Shown: piece by piece, positions 14,797 to 26,576 of the stretch
Position numbering within the stretch: the first letter of the stretch is position 1
Layout: each line of letters starts with the position of its first letter
DNA from: Didymodactylos carnosus
Lineage: Eukaryota; Rotifera; Eurotatoria; Philodinida; Philodinidae
Assembly: GCA_905250885.1 (NCBI GenBank)
Contig: CAJNOQ010000296.1
Coordinates: 1-56,040 of the forward strand
Reading direction: 5' to 3'
Length of the DNA: 56,040 bases
The notes under the pieces: generated by a model
The model's database searches: none
The model's input: only the letters and a program-made list of their open reading frames with translations
Told to the model about the DNA's origin: nothing
Made by a program: the position numbers and the translations under genes

Positions 14797-16168
14797 TGCT
14801 GTCTGTAAGTATCGAGAGTTACCTGTTACCTGTGTAAAACAAACTAATAGAAATTTCTTGATTACAATTTAAGTACTTTAATCTATTCTTCTGGCAATTA
14901 GTGTGATATTGCTAACACATGGAACATCAATGAACTTAAATTGTACAGCAGTAAGAATGTAAAAGGATCCATAATTGTTTCTCAATCTTTTATTTAAAAA
15001 ACAACTTAAATTAAAAGATCTCACATTATTACCCATTCTATGTAAACTATGATTGTATTAACAATAACAAAATATAACAGATTAGAAAAAAAAGGATAAC
15101 TTTACTAAATTGTCGCACGATCAGTGCATCAACTGATCGAAGAATTTAGACGGAAACTAAAATAGAATACAGACTCAATTACTAAATATACGAATAGTAA
15201 CAAATATTCTCAACAAAGAGAAAAAACAAAAAAGTAGTTATGTATAAACAACACAATGATCAAGTAAAAAAAATCTCTAATACAATGGAATGAATCTATT
15301 ATTGAAATGATGTATTTTGGAACAATTCATTGACAACCAACGTGCTCTGACCAAAGTATCAATAATATGTGAAAAAAACATACGTCAGATAATACGTACA
15401 CACTAAATCCTGTTTGTGAACGTAGACTACAAGTGAAATATCAAAAACACTGACTAGGATTAAAATTTAGCGGATTGCTCTTAGAGAATATAATTTCTTT
15501 ACAATTTGATATTTGCCTGTATTGTATTGTTCGATTTAACATTGTAAACCGATCTCATTCCCAATGTCTCATATTCGTTCATATGTAAACATACTGTTAT
15601 AAAATAAACTGAATTGGTATTTGAGCAATCCTGCATTAAAGACAACCTGTTATAGAGACCGTACAACATGTGACAATAAAAAAAAGACAATATCTTTGAA
15701 ACAAAGATATTTTCGATTAAATGATTTTAAATAGGAGACTTTACATATATCAGAATAAAATTTTAATGAGCTCATTTAAGCAATTGTGTCTTAGAAAACA
15801 ATTTGAAAACATATTGTTTAAATGCTAAGACTTAAAAATGATGATACATATTATAGCGACTAACTTGAGATATGTTAGTTTATCTAAAACAATGTCACAT
15901 TCTACTATGAATACTATCACTGACCGACTTAAATATTCTAAATTCAAAGTACCACGATTCCGGCGGAGAGCGATTAACACCATTCTTTGTTGAATCGTCC
16001 TTGTTTAAATACAAATTGTCCACCAACATCATCCTGTTCAAGAATACCTTCTCAATAATCGTCACCATGTTTTACACTTTTAATATTTCTAAGACACCAA
16101 ATATCGTACGTGGCCAATACATTCGAGCGAAGATGAATGTGTAGAGGTCAAAAGTCTTGTAGCCTTTT
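14797..16168. other. Possible long intron or intergenic; no gene supported
   Basis: If the 16.4-kb exon belongs to the MYST gene this is intron; otherwise intergenic. Minus-strand reading near 15955-16060 gives broken fragments (FVFKQGRFNKEW) with stops, possibly a transposon or gene remnant that I cannot place. A small inverted repeat (GTCTTAG / CTAAGAC) lies at about 15788-15830. Confidence 0.3.
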
Positions 16169-16500
16169 TTATTTTGATATTATCGATCTCGAACTATGAT
16201 CAAAACATTGAAAAAGAAATAATGGATTAATAACATTATTGTTATGATATTCCAAATAATATTCACAACACTGTGCTACCGTGGAACCAAATTTTCTAAA
16301 AATACATTCAAACAAAGAGTCAGAATCACAAAGGTTGTTAAAAAAAGAGAAAGACAAAATCAACTAAAATAAAATGTTATTGTAAATTTATGGTAATTTA
16401 CTATTTACCTAGCAACAGATGCTTCTAACACAACAGATGATGTTAATTGTTTTGATATTACATCAACAGTTATTGTTTCATTGGTAGCCACTTCTTTCAT
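16169..16500 (-). CDS. Possible 5'-most exons of the MYST gene or a separate small gene
   Basis: The minus-strand exon 16500-16409 starts MKEVATNETITVDVIS and ends at a GTAAAT donor with two bases left over. The acceptor TTTTTAG before 16295 restores an open frame reading ARKFGSTVAQCCEYYLEYH, open to 16169. The STVA...YYLEYH segment faintly recalls a chromo-barrel core, but the RLDEW signature of MYST barrels is not seen. I could not link it to the exon at 14671, so membership in the MYST gene is speculative. Confidence 0.3.
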
Positions 16501-16711
16501 GCATTCTCATTCCGATGACTACGGCACTTGGAAAAAACTTCAGCTGTAGAATAGTTATTGATTCGGTTGGCTATTCTAGTCAAACTCTAATTTATCAGGA
16601 TGTCAGCTAAAACAGGAAAATAAGAGCTCACTTAAAAGGAATTAGAAGAGTGCAAAACGAATAAAAATGTGCAGTTTTCTAATTTTCTGTATCAGATAAT
16701 TGCCAAGACGT

Positions 16712-16954
16712 ATGATAGATGTAAGAGGTTGCGGCTATGATGAAGCCTATATGGGCAAAGATTATGATCCGGCAATTTTGATTCAGAATCTGGTGGGACA
16801 ACGCCACAAACAACAAACATATTGTACTCTATGCTTTAATAGCAGTTGCAACGTTTATTACTTCTCACTTGGTCATCATCCACTGAAACCCGTGGCACAT
16901 GATAAAAATAGTGAACCAGATCCACGGGTCAGAAAGAAAACAGAATTCATCTAA
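16712..16954 (+). CDS. Small unidentified ORF, 80 aa
   Basis: From ATG 16712 (MIDVRGCGYDEAYMGKDY) to the stop at 16954. It is preceded by a plausible acceptor (TTTTCTGTATCAG, ending near 16695) and lies in a tight slot between the putative 5' end of the MYST locus and the 3' end of MAK16, with which it converges 108 bp away. In another frame about 16790-16880 encodes a hydrophobic stretch (LYALIAVATFI), so a missed intron or frameshift could hide a small membrane protein. I recognise no family. Confidence 0.35.
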   Translation: MIDVRGCGYDEAYMGKDYDPAILIQNLVGQRHKQQTYCTLCFNSSCNVYYFSLGHHPLKPVAHDKNSEPDPRVRKKTEFI

Positions 16955-17062
16955 GTAAAGTAACTAGTGCTTCTTACATCAATAACCGTCTTGAACTCAC
17001 GTTGCATTTATTATAAAAAGAAAACAAAGCCAACAAAACAATAATAAGAAAAAAGGAACGAA

Positions 17063-17914
17063 TCAATCATTTGCATGTCGTTGTCTTAGTTTCTCTTTTA
17101 TTTTGGTTGTTGTTCCTGGTTCATATTCGATTTCCAATTGCCGTTTTTTTGCTGGCCGTTGCACTTCTTTTTCTTCTTCTTCATATTCCATTTCATTAAT
17201 ATCTTCAATATCGGATGCTTCACTTTCTTGGAAATCTTCTACGTACTCTATTTCTTCTTCATCTTCTGATTCCGTGTCGCCGTTCTTGTCAACTTCTTCA
17301 TCAACATCGTCTTCCTCCTCGTCACTGCTTTCTTCTCTCATACTGTCTTTGATGGCTGTTACTGGAAACGTGTATGTATCACCATACGTTCCTTTCTTTA
17401 AACGTTCTAATAGTTCGTTTTCAATTGAGCGATCAATATTCGCTGCGATAAATGCTTTATCTTCATGTTTTTTTTCTCGTCTTTCATATTTTTTCTTGAT
17501 AGGCACTAATTCACGCTGTCCAGTCTGTTTCAACATTAATCGCCTTGTACGTATAATATATTGTGTTAATTTTGTTAGACGTTGTTTACATTTATGCCGA
17601 ACAAATCGTGGCCAATATAACAAATGCTCATTGACTTGCTTTAACGCTTTTACATAACTTTCATGTAATTTTATTTTTTCCCATTGTTTTTTGGGATAAT
17701 GTGAACGTTCAACAACTTTTAGATATAAATAGCAAATTCCCTTTTCTTCACGCACTGTGGCATATTGTGAATTGGCTAATGGACATGAACGACGATTACA
17801 CAAACCAGTTAAGTTATATTCATTGGAACAAAATAGTTGTGTTTTTGTTTTTTGTTGTTTATATGAACAAAACTGACCATTCAATACACTCCAGATAACA
17901 TCGTCATGTTGCAT
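17063..17914 (-). CDS. MAK16: MAK16 ribosome biogenesis protein
   Basis: Nucleolar protein required for 60S subunit assembly and 27S pre-rRNA processing. A single uninterrupted exon of 283 aa. The start is fixed by the family-typical [11 protein letters not shown]; the frame is open a further 19 codons upstream but conservation begins at this Met. Family signatures in order: [28 protein letters not shown] (cysteine-rich N-terminus), [47 protein letters not shown], and [16 protein letters not shown]. The last 90 residues are the usual Asp/Glu-rich acidic tail with a basic KKR end. Length matches the family (about 300 aa). The gene lacks introns, unlike its neighbours. Confidence 0.97.
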   Translation of the reverse strand: MQHDDVIWSVLNGQFCSYKQQKTKTQLFCSNEYNLTGLCNRRSCPLANSQYATVREEKGICYLYLKVVERSHYPKKQWEKIKLHESYVKALKQVNEHLLYWPRFVRHKCKQRLTKLTQYIIRTRRLMLKQTGQRELVPIKKKYERREKKHEDKAFIAANIDRSIENELLERLKKGTYGDTYTFPVTAIKDSMREESSDEEEDDVDEEVDKNGDTESEDEEEIEYVEDFQESEASDIEDINEMEYEEEEKEVQRPAKKRQLEIEYEPGTTTKIKEKLRQRHAND

Positions 17915-18299
17915 GATTGTGGTTGGAATACACAAATCTACAACAAATGAATATATCAAATAAACATACATAAAGTTACGACTAAAACTAATCTCGGAAT
18001 GAACGCTTAGGTGTTATTTAAAAAGAAACGTGCATATACAAGCAGTCAAAGAAGAAGTTGATTGGGCTGTATTTTTCAATATGGCTACCCATTCTAACCA
18101 ATTAAATCGCAAAGATGTTAGTATAAAACCATTCAATTTCTGATTCAATTTTCTGTCTTCTTCTAATCATTCTAAAACTAAACTAAAAATTTTTAGTTTA
18201 GGCAATATTCGAATTAAAAATTAAACGTTACACAGAACGGATTAGCTGATTGGTTCTTTTTAATGTTGTTATAAGCTTTATTTATTTCTAATGTTATAT
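17915..18299. other. Intergenic upstream of MAK16
   Basis: AT-rich. It presumably contains the MAK16 promoter; no recognisable element. Confidence 0.4.
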
Positions 18300-19020
18300 A
18301 CCTTTCATCTAATGAAACAGAAAGGAACGGCAAAGACTAGGATTGATATGACAGAATTTTTGGAATACATCAGAAAGTACTGTGGCGTGTCATTGGATTA
18401 ATTCTACCACAAGTTTGGCGTCGAGCTTCGTTCTATATTTTTTCTGAAATCGATTATCGTTGTGCCTTCTCTTCCTTTCAAACACTCCTCTTCTGTTTGT
18501 CATAAATACAGCTTTGCAAAATTGATTACCATATTAGTCCTCTTCCTATCCTTTATATTATCTACCGTCCAAGTTACCCTTGTTTACATCTTCATCACTT
18601 TAAATATGTTTTCATTCCACTTCATCTTACTTTGATGTTTCGTCTGTAACGGTTCTATCCTTGTTTTATTCAACTGTCACTGACAACTTTTCGAATTAGT
18701 TATTTGTTCTTGCTCTTTCATCATTTAAGAACACTTTAGGTCAACATCTTTTACAGCTATACTTCTACTCATAATAAAACCGTGTTAGTTGTTCTCCTTT
18801 TAACCATATTTTATTAATCTTATATTAAATAATTTATGTTTTATTTTTATCGTTTATTTATCTCCGTATCGAATTCTCTAGTTTCCTTTTCTTTTGTTTT
18901 CCTATTTACAATTTCTAGTTGTTATTATTCTATTTTTTGTAGTTTTGCTTGAGCCATTGTTATTACAAATTAGGAATCTTTGATGACTTCATGTCAGTCT
19001 AACGACACTCTCGGAAGTTA
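18300..19020 (+). mobile_element. Decayed 3' end of a LINE-type retrotransposon
   Basis: Plus-strand reading near 18650-18760 gives LFYSTVTDNFSN-stop-LFVLALSSFKNTL, a degraded form of the conserved C-terminal motif of non-LTR reverse transcriptase ORFs (SFFPRTI.WNSLP...FK). It matches a better copy at 37990-38375. The 3' untranslated part shares GCTTGAG(C/T)CATTGTTATTACA and CTTTGATGACT with that copy. Stops and frameshifts throughout; inactive. Confidence 0.65.
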
Positions 19021-19752
19021 CAGCAACTCATTATTCGCTCTTTCAATTAAGAATCAATAAGATGCTTGTTCGTGTCAACTTGAGGATCGTTAATATTCAT
19101 GCCCAAATTTAAAAGTAAACTGTGTATACATTTTGTTCAACAAAATAGACTTAAATATTGTTTCAAAACGCAAAATAAAAAAAGTTTTATTAGTTTTAAG
19201 TAAAAAAATATATATAGAAAACAAAAACAAAAGATTCAAACGAAATCTAAAAACTCACCAAAAACAGTCTAGAAAAAAAAACTGTTTCAAATAAGGCATG
19301 CGTAGAAAAAGATTCATTGGATAAAACATTATTTGAGATACGGATTCTATTTGATCATTCAGTATAATCTATTATTCTAGTAAGGAGTACAAAACAAATA
19401 ATCATTATAGTTTTATCCGTTATGAAAAATCAATGAAAACTCACTGTTCTGTAAATTGCACATTTTTCCAAACTATTTCAGATTTTATCATTAATCATAT
19501 ATGCTAACCGAAGTTGAAAGGAAAAGACAGTTGCGGAGTTTTTTGTTCTTTTTAACAAAACTGTATCAAAGGTTTAAAAAAAACACAAAGTTCAGACACA
19601 TTTACTTTGAAAAAGGAACAAGTTCAAGTGTCAAGTCCCTATTCGTACAAAACTGACTATGTATTTTTTAACAGTGTAATTTTAAGTAAATTACAATAGT
19701 ATTTATCTCGTTTTGTTATAGAAGAAGCAAAGTTCTATTAAAAAAGTAAAAA
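19021..19752. other. Intergenic, nothing recognised
   Basis: AT-rich sequence between the LINE remnant and the HMGCR stop; probably includes the HMGCR 3' UTR. Confidence 0.4.
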
Positions 19753-22371
19753 TTATCTAATATCGAAGACAACAGGTGTGGATGGACGCTGAGGTTTATT
19801 TTGATCAGTTTCTATTTCTGATTTTTGTCTAAATTCAGGTGTTGTGACAGTTCTATTTAATTTAAGATGTGCTTTGACTAGATCATTTGTTGCCAATGCA
19901 CTCATTAACGACAGTTCGGCAGCTAAAACAGTTGCACACATAATTTTTGCTAATTGCACTGAATTGTTACCCGGTTTTAAAGTATTAGATCCAGAAACAC
20001 CTAGCATTTTTAAACAAGCCGCTTGTCCACCAGATAATGATGTACCACCGCCAACAGTACCAACTTCCAATGAAGGCATTGTGCATGAAATATACAAATC
20101 TTGTTTATCTGGACCAGTTGCTTCTAACCACGTTAAACACGTGCTACTAGCAATACATTGTGCTGGATCTTGTCCACATGCAATAAACATAGCCGTAATG
20201 GTATTTGCTGCATGTGCATTAAATCCACCAATACTACCAGCCATTACTGAGCCAACCATATTTTTAGCCAAATTTACTTCAATTAAACGTTGACAACTCA
20301 TTTTTAATACATTTTCTAATACTTCACCTGGGATTACAGCTTCAGCGATTACAGATTTCCCTCGTCCATCAATCCAATTTAAAGCTGACGGTTTTTTATC
20401 TAGAAAACAATCATTTTCTAGTATAAATAAATAACAAGTTGTGTGATTTGTTTATCTGCTTACCAATACAGTAGTTACCACTTATACTAATAACATCGAC
20501 AGCTGAACCCCACGATTGTTTTAATAATTCTAAAACTGCTTCAACACCTTTCGAAAGCATATTCATACCCATAGCATCACCTGTTGTTGCCACAAAACGA
20601 ATAAATAAATATCTTGCCGATAATGTTTTTTTTATATTTTTTAATCTTGCATAACCACTTGTACGATTAAATGATGACTGTATTTGTTCAAAATTTTCGT
20701 CTAACCAATTATACGCTTTATGTGCTTCTCTAGCTGTTTCAAATTTTAACACGGGTCCCCGCGACATACCATCGTTATACAATGTTGTGTTTATACCACC
20801 AGATAAGCCGATAACTTTACATCCACGATTTGTACTTGCTACAAGTGCACCTTCCGTTGTTGCCAATGGAATATAATAGTCTCTATTATCAACTGATAAC
20901 GGTCCAGCATAACCTACGGGAATTTGTACATAACCAATAACGTTTTCACAACATTGATTAGTCACACGAGAATAGTCGTAATGATCGTAGGGTAAATCAC
21001 TGATCGTAGATACATGTGATAATTCTGATAGTTTTTCATTTAGAAATAAACGTCTCAAATAAACAGCACGATCATAGGGTAAATATTTTTCTAAATTGTG
21101 TGGTAATAATTCTCGTTGATTGTTGGACATGATTATTTGTAACAGTTCATCATCAGAAAGAGATTTATAATTTTGTTTAGCAACTATTAATGATGGTGGT
21201 GGTGGTGGTGATGATGACTGTTTTATTTCAAGGTATTGCTTAATGGTTGGTGGATGGCTAGATTGATCATTTAACAGTGGTAATACTTCTTCATTTCCGT
21301 TTTGTAAATGTATCGGTCCTAAATGGAGCCACAACATATATTTATAGACTACGTCGATATATGTATATAAGATTATGTACCTTTTATGATAGTTTTGAAA
21401 TGTGGTTTGCTATCGGTTTTCAATAATGAACAACTACTCCTTGACGCTGAATGTTTTCTTGAATCTATCAGATCATCAGCGGCATTGTCAATAAGCTTTT
21501 TTGCAAGATTTTTGTTAAAAAATGAATCAAATATCCATGAATAACTACTGTGATTGTATTCTCTCGTAGATGTAAATAAACATGATAAACAAATAATTGT
21601 TGCAAATATAAGTGCTAATGTTTCACCTAAAGATAATGCGGAAATCTTTATACCAAATAAAGCTAAACCAATTATTTTAATTATTTTTAGACGATGTAAC
21701 ACACTATTCAGTTCATCGCCTTCTTGTATAGAGTTTACATTGATAGAAGGATGAGGAGGAGTTTTTAAGTCAATTTTTTCTATGTTGACAAACGAATATA
21801 TAAAACATAGTACACAAGGAAATACGGCTACTTGTGAAAACCAACTTGTTAATACACAGACCGATGCCACATCACTAAGAGTAATTATTGTTGGTAAATC
21901 AGTTAAACTTCCTAAACGTACTAGTAATAAAGCAAATATATGATCAATAAATATATGCCGAAGCCAACGACGATAAACATGATTTGATGATGAAGATTCA
22001 GACGATGGCGATAGTGACAATAAAACTGTTGCTAATGCTGAACATTGTGTGGCATTCCATAAAAGTGCAGTAATCGATAATAAAATTGTTGAATGAATAA
22101 TTGTTGGTGAAAAGTAGTTTACGATATTTAAATTTATCAAACGATCAGTGTTTAATATTGATTTATAATAGAGAATACGAAAAAATATTTCAGAACCAAT
22201 ACATGTACAAATGAATGAAAGAAATAATATTATACGTTTTGAATGAGGTCTGATAGAATAGATTTGAAATACTAAATACGTTAAACTTGTCAGTGCAATG
22301 GTATAAAATGTAGAATCATAAAAGCGAATGGGTGATGAAATAACTGAACCACTATCAATTTGAGATGACAT
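19753..22371 (-). CDS. HMGCR: 3-hydroxy-3-methylglutaryl-CoA reductase
   Basis: ER-membrane enzyme reducing HMG-CoA to mevalonate with NADPH, the committed step of isoprenoid synthesis. Three exons: 22371-21381, 21318-20464, 20399-19753, giving 830 aa; introns are 62 and 64 bp. Residues 20-330 are multi-spanning membrane. The catalytic domain is complete: [14 protein letters not shown], the TTEGALVAS glutamate, [23 protein letters not shown] with the catalytic lysine, [14 protein letters not shown], the GQDP aspartate, TVGGGTSL, and [11 protein letters not shown] with the catalytic histidine. A poly-Pro linker precedes it. The N-terminus is shorter than in mammals; the first helix carries YLVF where mammals have the sterol-sensing YIYF. 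Thr replaces the mammalian AMPK-target serine in HNRS. Confidence 0.97.
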
Positions 22372-22719
22372 TTTCTGAAACTAAAGAGAGCGAAAATATT
22401 AAATGTATTTAATGATTCTCATCCAGTGTACCATTGACATTTAAATTGTCTTTAAAAGCATTTAACTTTCGAAAAAGGAAAATATCTAATTTATAATTGG
22501 TGAGAGAGGAACTGAGGTAAGCCATCGATTTTCAGAACTAATACACGCTTAATAACAGACTGCTGCTAATCTAATTATTTCTTGTGATGAGTAATAATTT
22601 GAGTAAGAAAATAATTGAGATAACAGCAGCTTTGAATATTTTACATTTATTTAAACCATAAACGTCGACGTGTCGATGTTCTGAACAACATTGCCCAGCA
22701 ATAGTGTTAAAATGAATCT
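22372..22719. other. HMGCR upstream region
   Basis: 348 bp between the HMGCR start and the neighbouring MITE. Promoter position; no recognisable element. Confidence 0.35.
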
Positions 22720-23369
22720 GACAAGATTCTTTTATATAATGTAAAGATAAACAGGATAGTTATCACATATTTTAGTGATGAGGTTACTCACACAGCTTCT
22801 ATTAATCAGTCCATGGCCAGTACACAACATAGTGTACTATAGAGTGAGATACATATTTTGTATGGTTAATTTATCTAATCAACCATAAAATGTATGATGT
22901 CAACCAGTGAAGAATGTAGATAGGATATACATTTATTAATGTAAATTGGTGTCGAATTTCAGTACATTAATCATATAACAATAAAAAAGACGAGATTAAA
23001 TTAGCTCTTCGAAATCGTAGAGGAAAGAAATTACAAGATTAATTGAAAAATTATTTCAAAAGATACTCGATACTCAGACTGTGAGTTCAAGAATCGTTTG
23101 ATATAATGACTCGACAACCAGAATTGAACAAAACTGTTAGATTAGTGCCGATAGTTATATATCCTGAAAGACTTCCTTCATCAAAATCGACCGTCAAAAT
23201 CAAATCCCCTTAATAGGCGACTATGTGGACGGACAGTCATATGTTCGCACAGTACACTATGTTGTATACTGATCATTGACTAATTCATAGAAGATATATA
23301 AATAACCTCATCACGGAAATATGTGATAACTATCTGTTTATCTTTACATTATATAAAAGAATTTTGTCA
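22720..23369. mobile_element. MITE with terminal inverted repeats of about 120 bp
   Basis: Left 22720-22840 and right 23249-23369 are inverted copies (shared TTTTATATAATGTAAAGATAA and ACAACATAGTGTACT). The ends resemble TGACAA(A/G)ATTC. The total is 650 bp with a spacer of about 410 bp that has stops in all frames. No convincing target duplication was seen. Non-autonomous. Confidence 0.85.
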
Positions 23370-24041
23370 CGTTTATGATTTAAATAAATGTAAAATATTC
23401 AAACTAACTCTTATTATTTTATTTATAGCAATCTGTATCAGAGTGACCGCAGTAACCTCTTTTCTTCGTCGTAAACTACTTGAGATTATTTTGAACGCAA
23501 AAATGAAAATAGAAAAATAACGTCATTATATGTGTATCTAATATTCACTTTGAATCAATCTCATGTTTAAACAAGTATAAAACAAACTGATGATATTTAG
23601 ACTATATTCGTGTAGAATGATGTTCATATTTTCATGTAAAGCAGGAATTGATTATCTTCAAGTTGTACGAAAAAAAGTCGAGCGAAACGATCATACACAT
23701 ACCCTTCGCCTACAAATACCAGTTAAATAAACTAAATTCTTATATTCTATGTTCAATTAGTTACTAAAGATCAGTCATAATCTGCTTTGTACAGTTTTAT
23801 AGTACCTATTTTTCTAAATCAGGTTTTACACACTTTAAATTCTGGAAAAGTAAATTTCTTAAAAATCCCAATGCATTTGTCATACTGTCACATAAATCAA
23901 GGTAAATATTTTTTTGCATCTAAACTAGAAAATGTTTATAAACATTTTCTCTACAAAATTCGATTAAAAACTCAAAATGAGCATGATTGGTAGTTTATAA
24001 GATTCGATATTATCATATACATCATCTCGACTGTTAGTTAA
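23370..24041. other. Intergenic, no gene supported
   Basis: Short ORFs only, none with protein features. Confidence 0.4.
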
Positions 24042-24180
24042 TTTCTTTTTGTGATTGTTCTTTTTCAGGTGTCGAACATATGCACTTTCTACATAGGGTA
24101 TTTTGACTCTTACACTTTGATTGAAAAACCACAGTGCAAACGTATAAATATTTGCATTTGAAGCTCTGGAGGAAGTACGC
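24042..24180. repeat. Direct repeat, copy 1
   Basis: About 130 bp starting TTTTTGTGATTGTTC and including ATATGCACTTT and GTATAAATA, repeated in the same orientation at 25781-25913 with moderate divergence. Confidence 0.7.
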
Positions 24181-25615
24181 AAACGGTCAACAGTCTAGTA
24201 CCAGTCTCTTATTTTAATAAACTTTTTCTCTCTTTCCTTGGAAAAGAAACTTAAAAGTTAAAAAAGTTATCAGATTTAAAAAATAAAAGATTTAACTTGC
24301 TTCAATTTCTAACAAATCTTTATGAAAAAATGAGAAAGAAAAAAATTTTAATAATAAAAAAAAGATTACCTAGGTAACGAAACGACTAGAATATATATTA
24401 CTTTTCTTACCCGTAAATTATTCGTACAACATACGCGTAGATATTGAATCATTTGTTGAATCACTTTATGATGTCAAACTAGTATTATCATTGCATGTTT
24501 GATTACAACGCCCTCATCCACTCAAGAAAAACAATTTTCCTGACGTCATTCTCCACCAATTGATGCTTAAAATAACAACTCATTGCTTGTACTCAGAGTA
24601 TATTCATTTTACGTTGCAATATCCTTTTTCTCATATATCTTCTTTTCCACTTCCGGTTTAGGAGAATAGTAAAGCATGGAGACACCAACAGATATCTACA
24701 CAGACAGCACAGCACACTGACGATCAAAAATAGAGAGAATCCATTTTTGAAGATTGGGATACGAAGAACAGTTTTAAGATATCGAACGAGCTTAGGAGAA
24801 AAATAGGCAATGTTCAATGAAGCATCAGTTCATGTAAATGAAACTGAGGAGGTCTAGAGAGTATCTCACAAGAATGGACTAGAATAATTTATAATTCGAA
24901 CTAAAGTCCTTGAATTTAGCCTCAACTACATAAATAACGAATTGAACATTGTTGCTAAGTGCCAAATCTCATTAGAAATCCTGTTTCTGACATGAAACTT
25001 CTCACTAATTCATAAAACAATACAAGTCTATTACTGGGGGATGAAACTTAAAAAGATTTGACTCTCACAAAATGTTGAACGGCTCACTGACTTGCTTCTT
25101 CGATTCACTTGTGAAGAAGGTCCTAACAACCTTCGAAATTTTTACAAATCATCCGTTAAAACTTTCTGAGAAAAGGGAAAATATACAAATAAACTGGTAA
25201 AAATCGTATGATCTTCACTATTCCGAGCAATAAACTAATCATTTCAGACAGATCAACATGAATTACTTAAAACATACTAAGATATATGATCAGTCACATT
25301 ATAGTCGGCTAGCCCAAGCCCTGTAGTTCTGTCAACTATCGTATTTTACTTATAAAATATTAGAAATGGTGGGAAAATCTACTAGTTCATTAAACAATTT
25401 TCTTTTCTTCGTTTCCTCTAAAAAGTGCTAATAGAAGTTCTCTCTTTTTAAGATTTTTTGTCGACGCCAGCGTCCTATCGGATACTATGGCTACTTGCGA
25501 ATTATTAACTCATAAGACATCTACAATAAAGAAGAATGAAAGCGAGAGAATTACAAAATAAGCATGAACTTTACGGTAAAATCTACCTAAAAAAGATCTC
25601 AAAAACGTCTCACCT
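24181..25615. other. Intergenic between direct repeats; nothing recognised
   Basis: About 1.4 kb with short ORFs only. Enclosed by the two direct repeats, so it could be the body of a small terminal-repeat element, but no primer-binding site or coding remnant was seen. Confidence 0.35.
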
Positions 25616-25748
25616 GGAGGATGTTTCATAAAAATTCTTAAGTATTCGGCCTAACTAAGTCTTCGTTTTGTACACTTACCTGTTAATTTTACTCACTTAA
25701 GTATGACTTAAGTCGAGCACTTAAGAATTTTTATGAAATATCCTTTGG
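25616..25748. mobile_element. Small MITE with 25-29 bp terminal inverted repeats
   Basis: GATGTTTCATAAAAATTC on the left recurs inverted as GAATTTTTATGAAATATC on the right; arms 25616-25643 and 25719-25748. The short interior contains TTAAGTATGACTTAAG. Confidence 0.75.
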
Positions 25749-25780
25749 TCCAAATTTAAAACCATGTAAAAAGAAGTGAA

Positions 25781-25913
25781 TGTCTTTTTGTGATTGTTCG
25801 TTTTCAGATTGGACTGTATGCACTTTATACATAGTGTATGTACTTTAATTGAAAAAGCAAAGTGCACCCGTATAAATAATAAAGTATTTTGATTTCAAGG
25901 TCGAGGGAACGGG
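25781..25913. repeat. Direct repeat, copy 2
   Basis: Second copy of the repeat at 24042-24180; it shares TTTTTGTGATTGTTC and CGTATAAATA. It abuts the large foldback at 25919. Confidence 0.7.
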
Positions 25914-25918
25914 GAACA

Positions 25919-26576
25919 AGTTCACTTTATGGGGAACTCAAGGAATCCAGATTTTGACTATTCCATCGTAAAGAGCATCACTTAAAATCTATAAATTGAC
26001 AAAAGAAACTTGGCGGCAAACACTCGAAACCCAAAAATAATTCAATTTAGTCTCATTAGTGCCTGAGAGGGACCAACGGCACAAATTTTGGACAATTTTT
26101 TTTTCTGCTAAATATACATCATTGAACTCAGCTTCGTACGTAGATTACGAATATAGTTTTGGTTTTGAATAGAAATTCTAAAACCCTCGCTCGATTCCTG
26201 AGGGGGACCAAGGCAAGAAGTTATGACGAAACAACGTTATTTCAGAAAATCACATCATTCGGTTTGGCTTTGTACGTAGATTATGAATATCATATTTATT
26301 TTTAATAACGTTTTGTAAGCAGCTACTTTTAATTAAAAAACCTTCCTCCACTCACCCTCACTTCAATGATGTATATTTAGCAGAAAAAACAAAAAAATGT
26401 TGTTCAAAATTTGTGCCTTTGGTCCCCCCTCAGGCACTAATGAGACTAAATTGAATTTTTTTTGGGTTTCGAGTGTTTGCCGCCAAGTTTCTTTTGTCAA
26501 TTTATAGATTTTAAGTGATGCTCTTACGATGGAATAGTCAAAATCTGGATTCCTTAAGTTCCATAAAGTGAACTTA
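25919..26576. mobile_element. Foldback element with arms of about 210 bp
   Basis: Left arm 25919-26124 and right arm 26362-26576 are nearly complementary (shared TCACTTAAAATCTATAAATT, AAACTTGGCGGCAAACACTC). The spacer carries diverged direct repeats (TACGTAGATTA(C/T)GAATAT at about 26139 and 26276) and another copy of the arm motif CCTGAG(A/G)GGGACCAA. Non-coding. Confidence 0.9.

Noticed and set aside
17103-17657. 184-codon plus-strand Ser-rich ORF
   Set aside because: Antisense of the acidic tail of MAK16; the serine runs are the complement of Glu/Asp codons.
19844-20293. 149-codon plus-strand ORF
   Set aside because: Shadow of the HMG-CoA reductase catalytic exon on the opposite strand.
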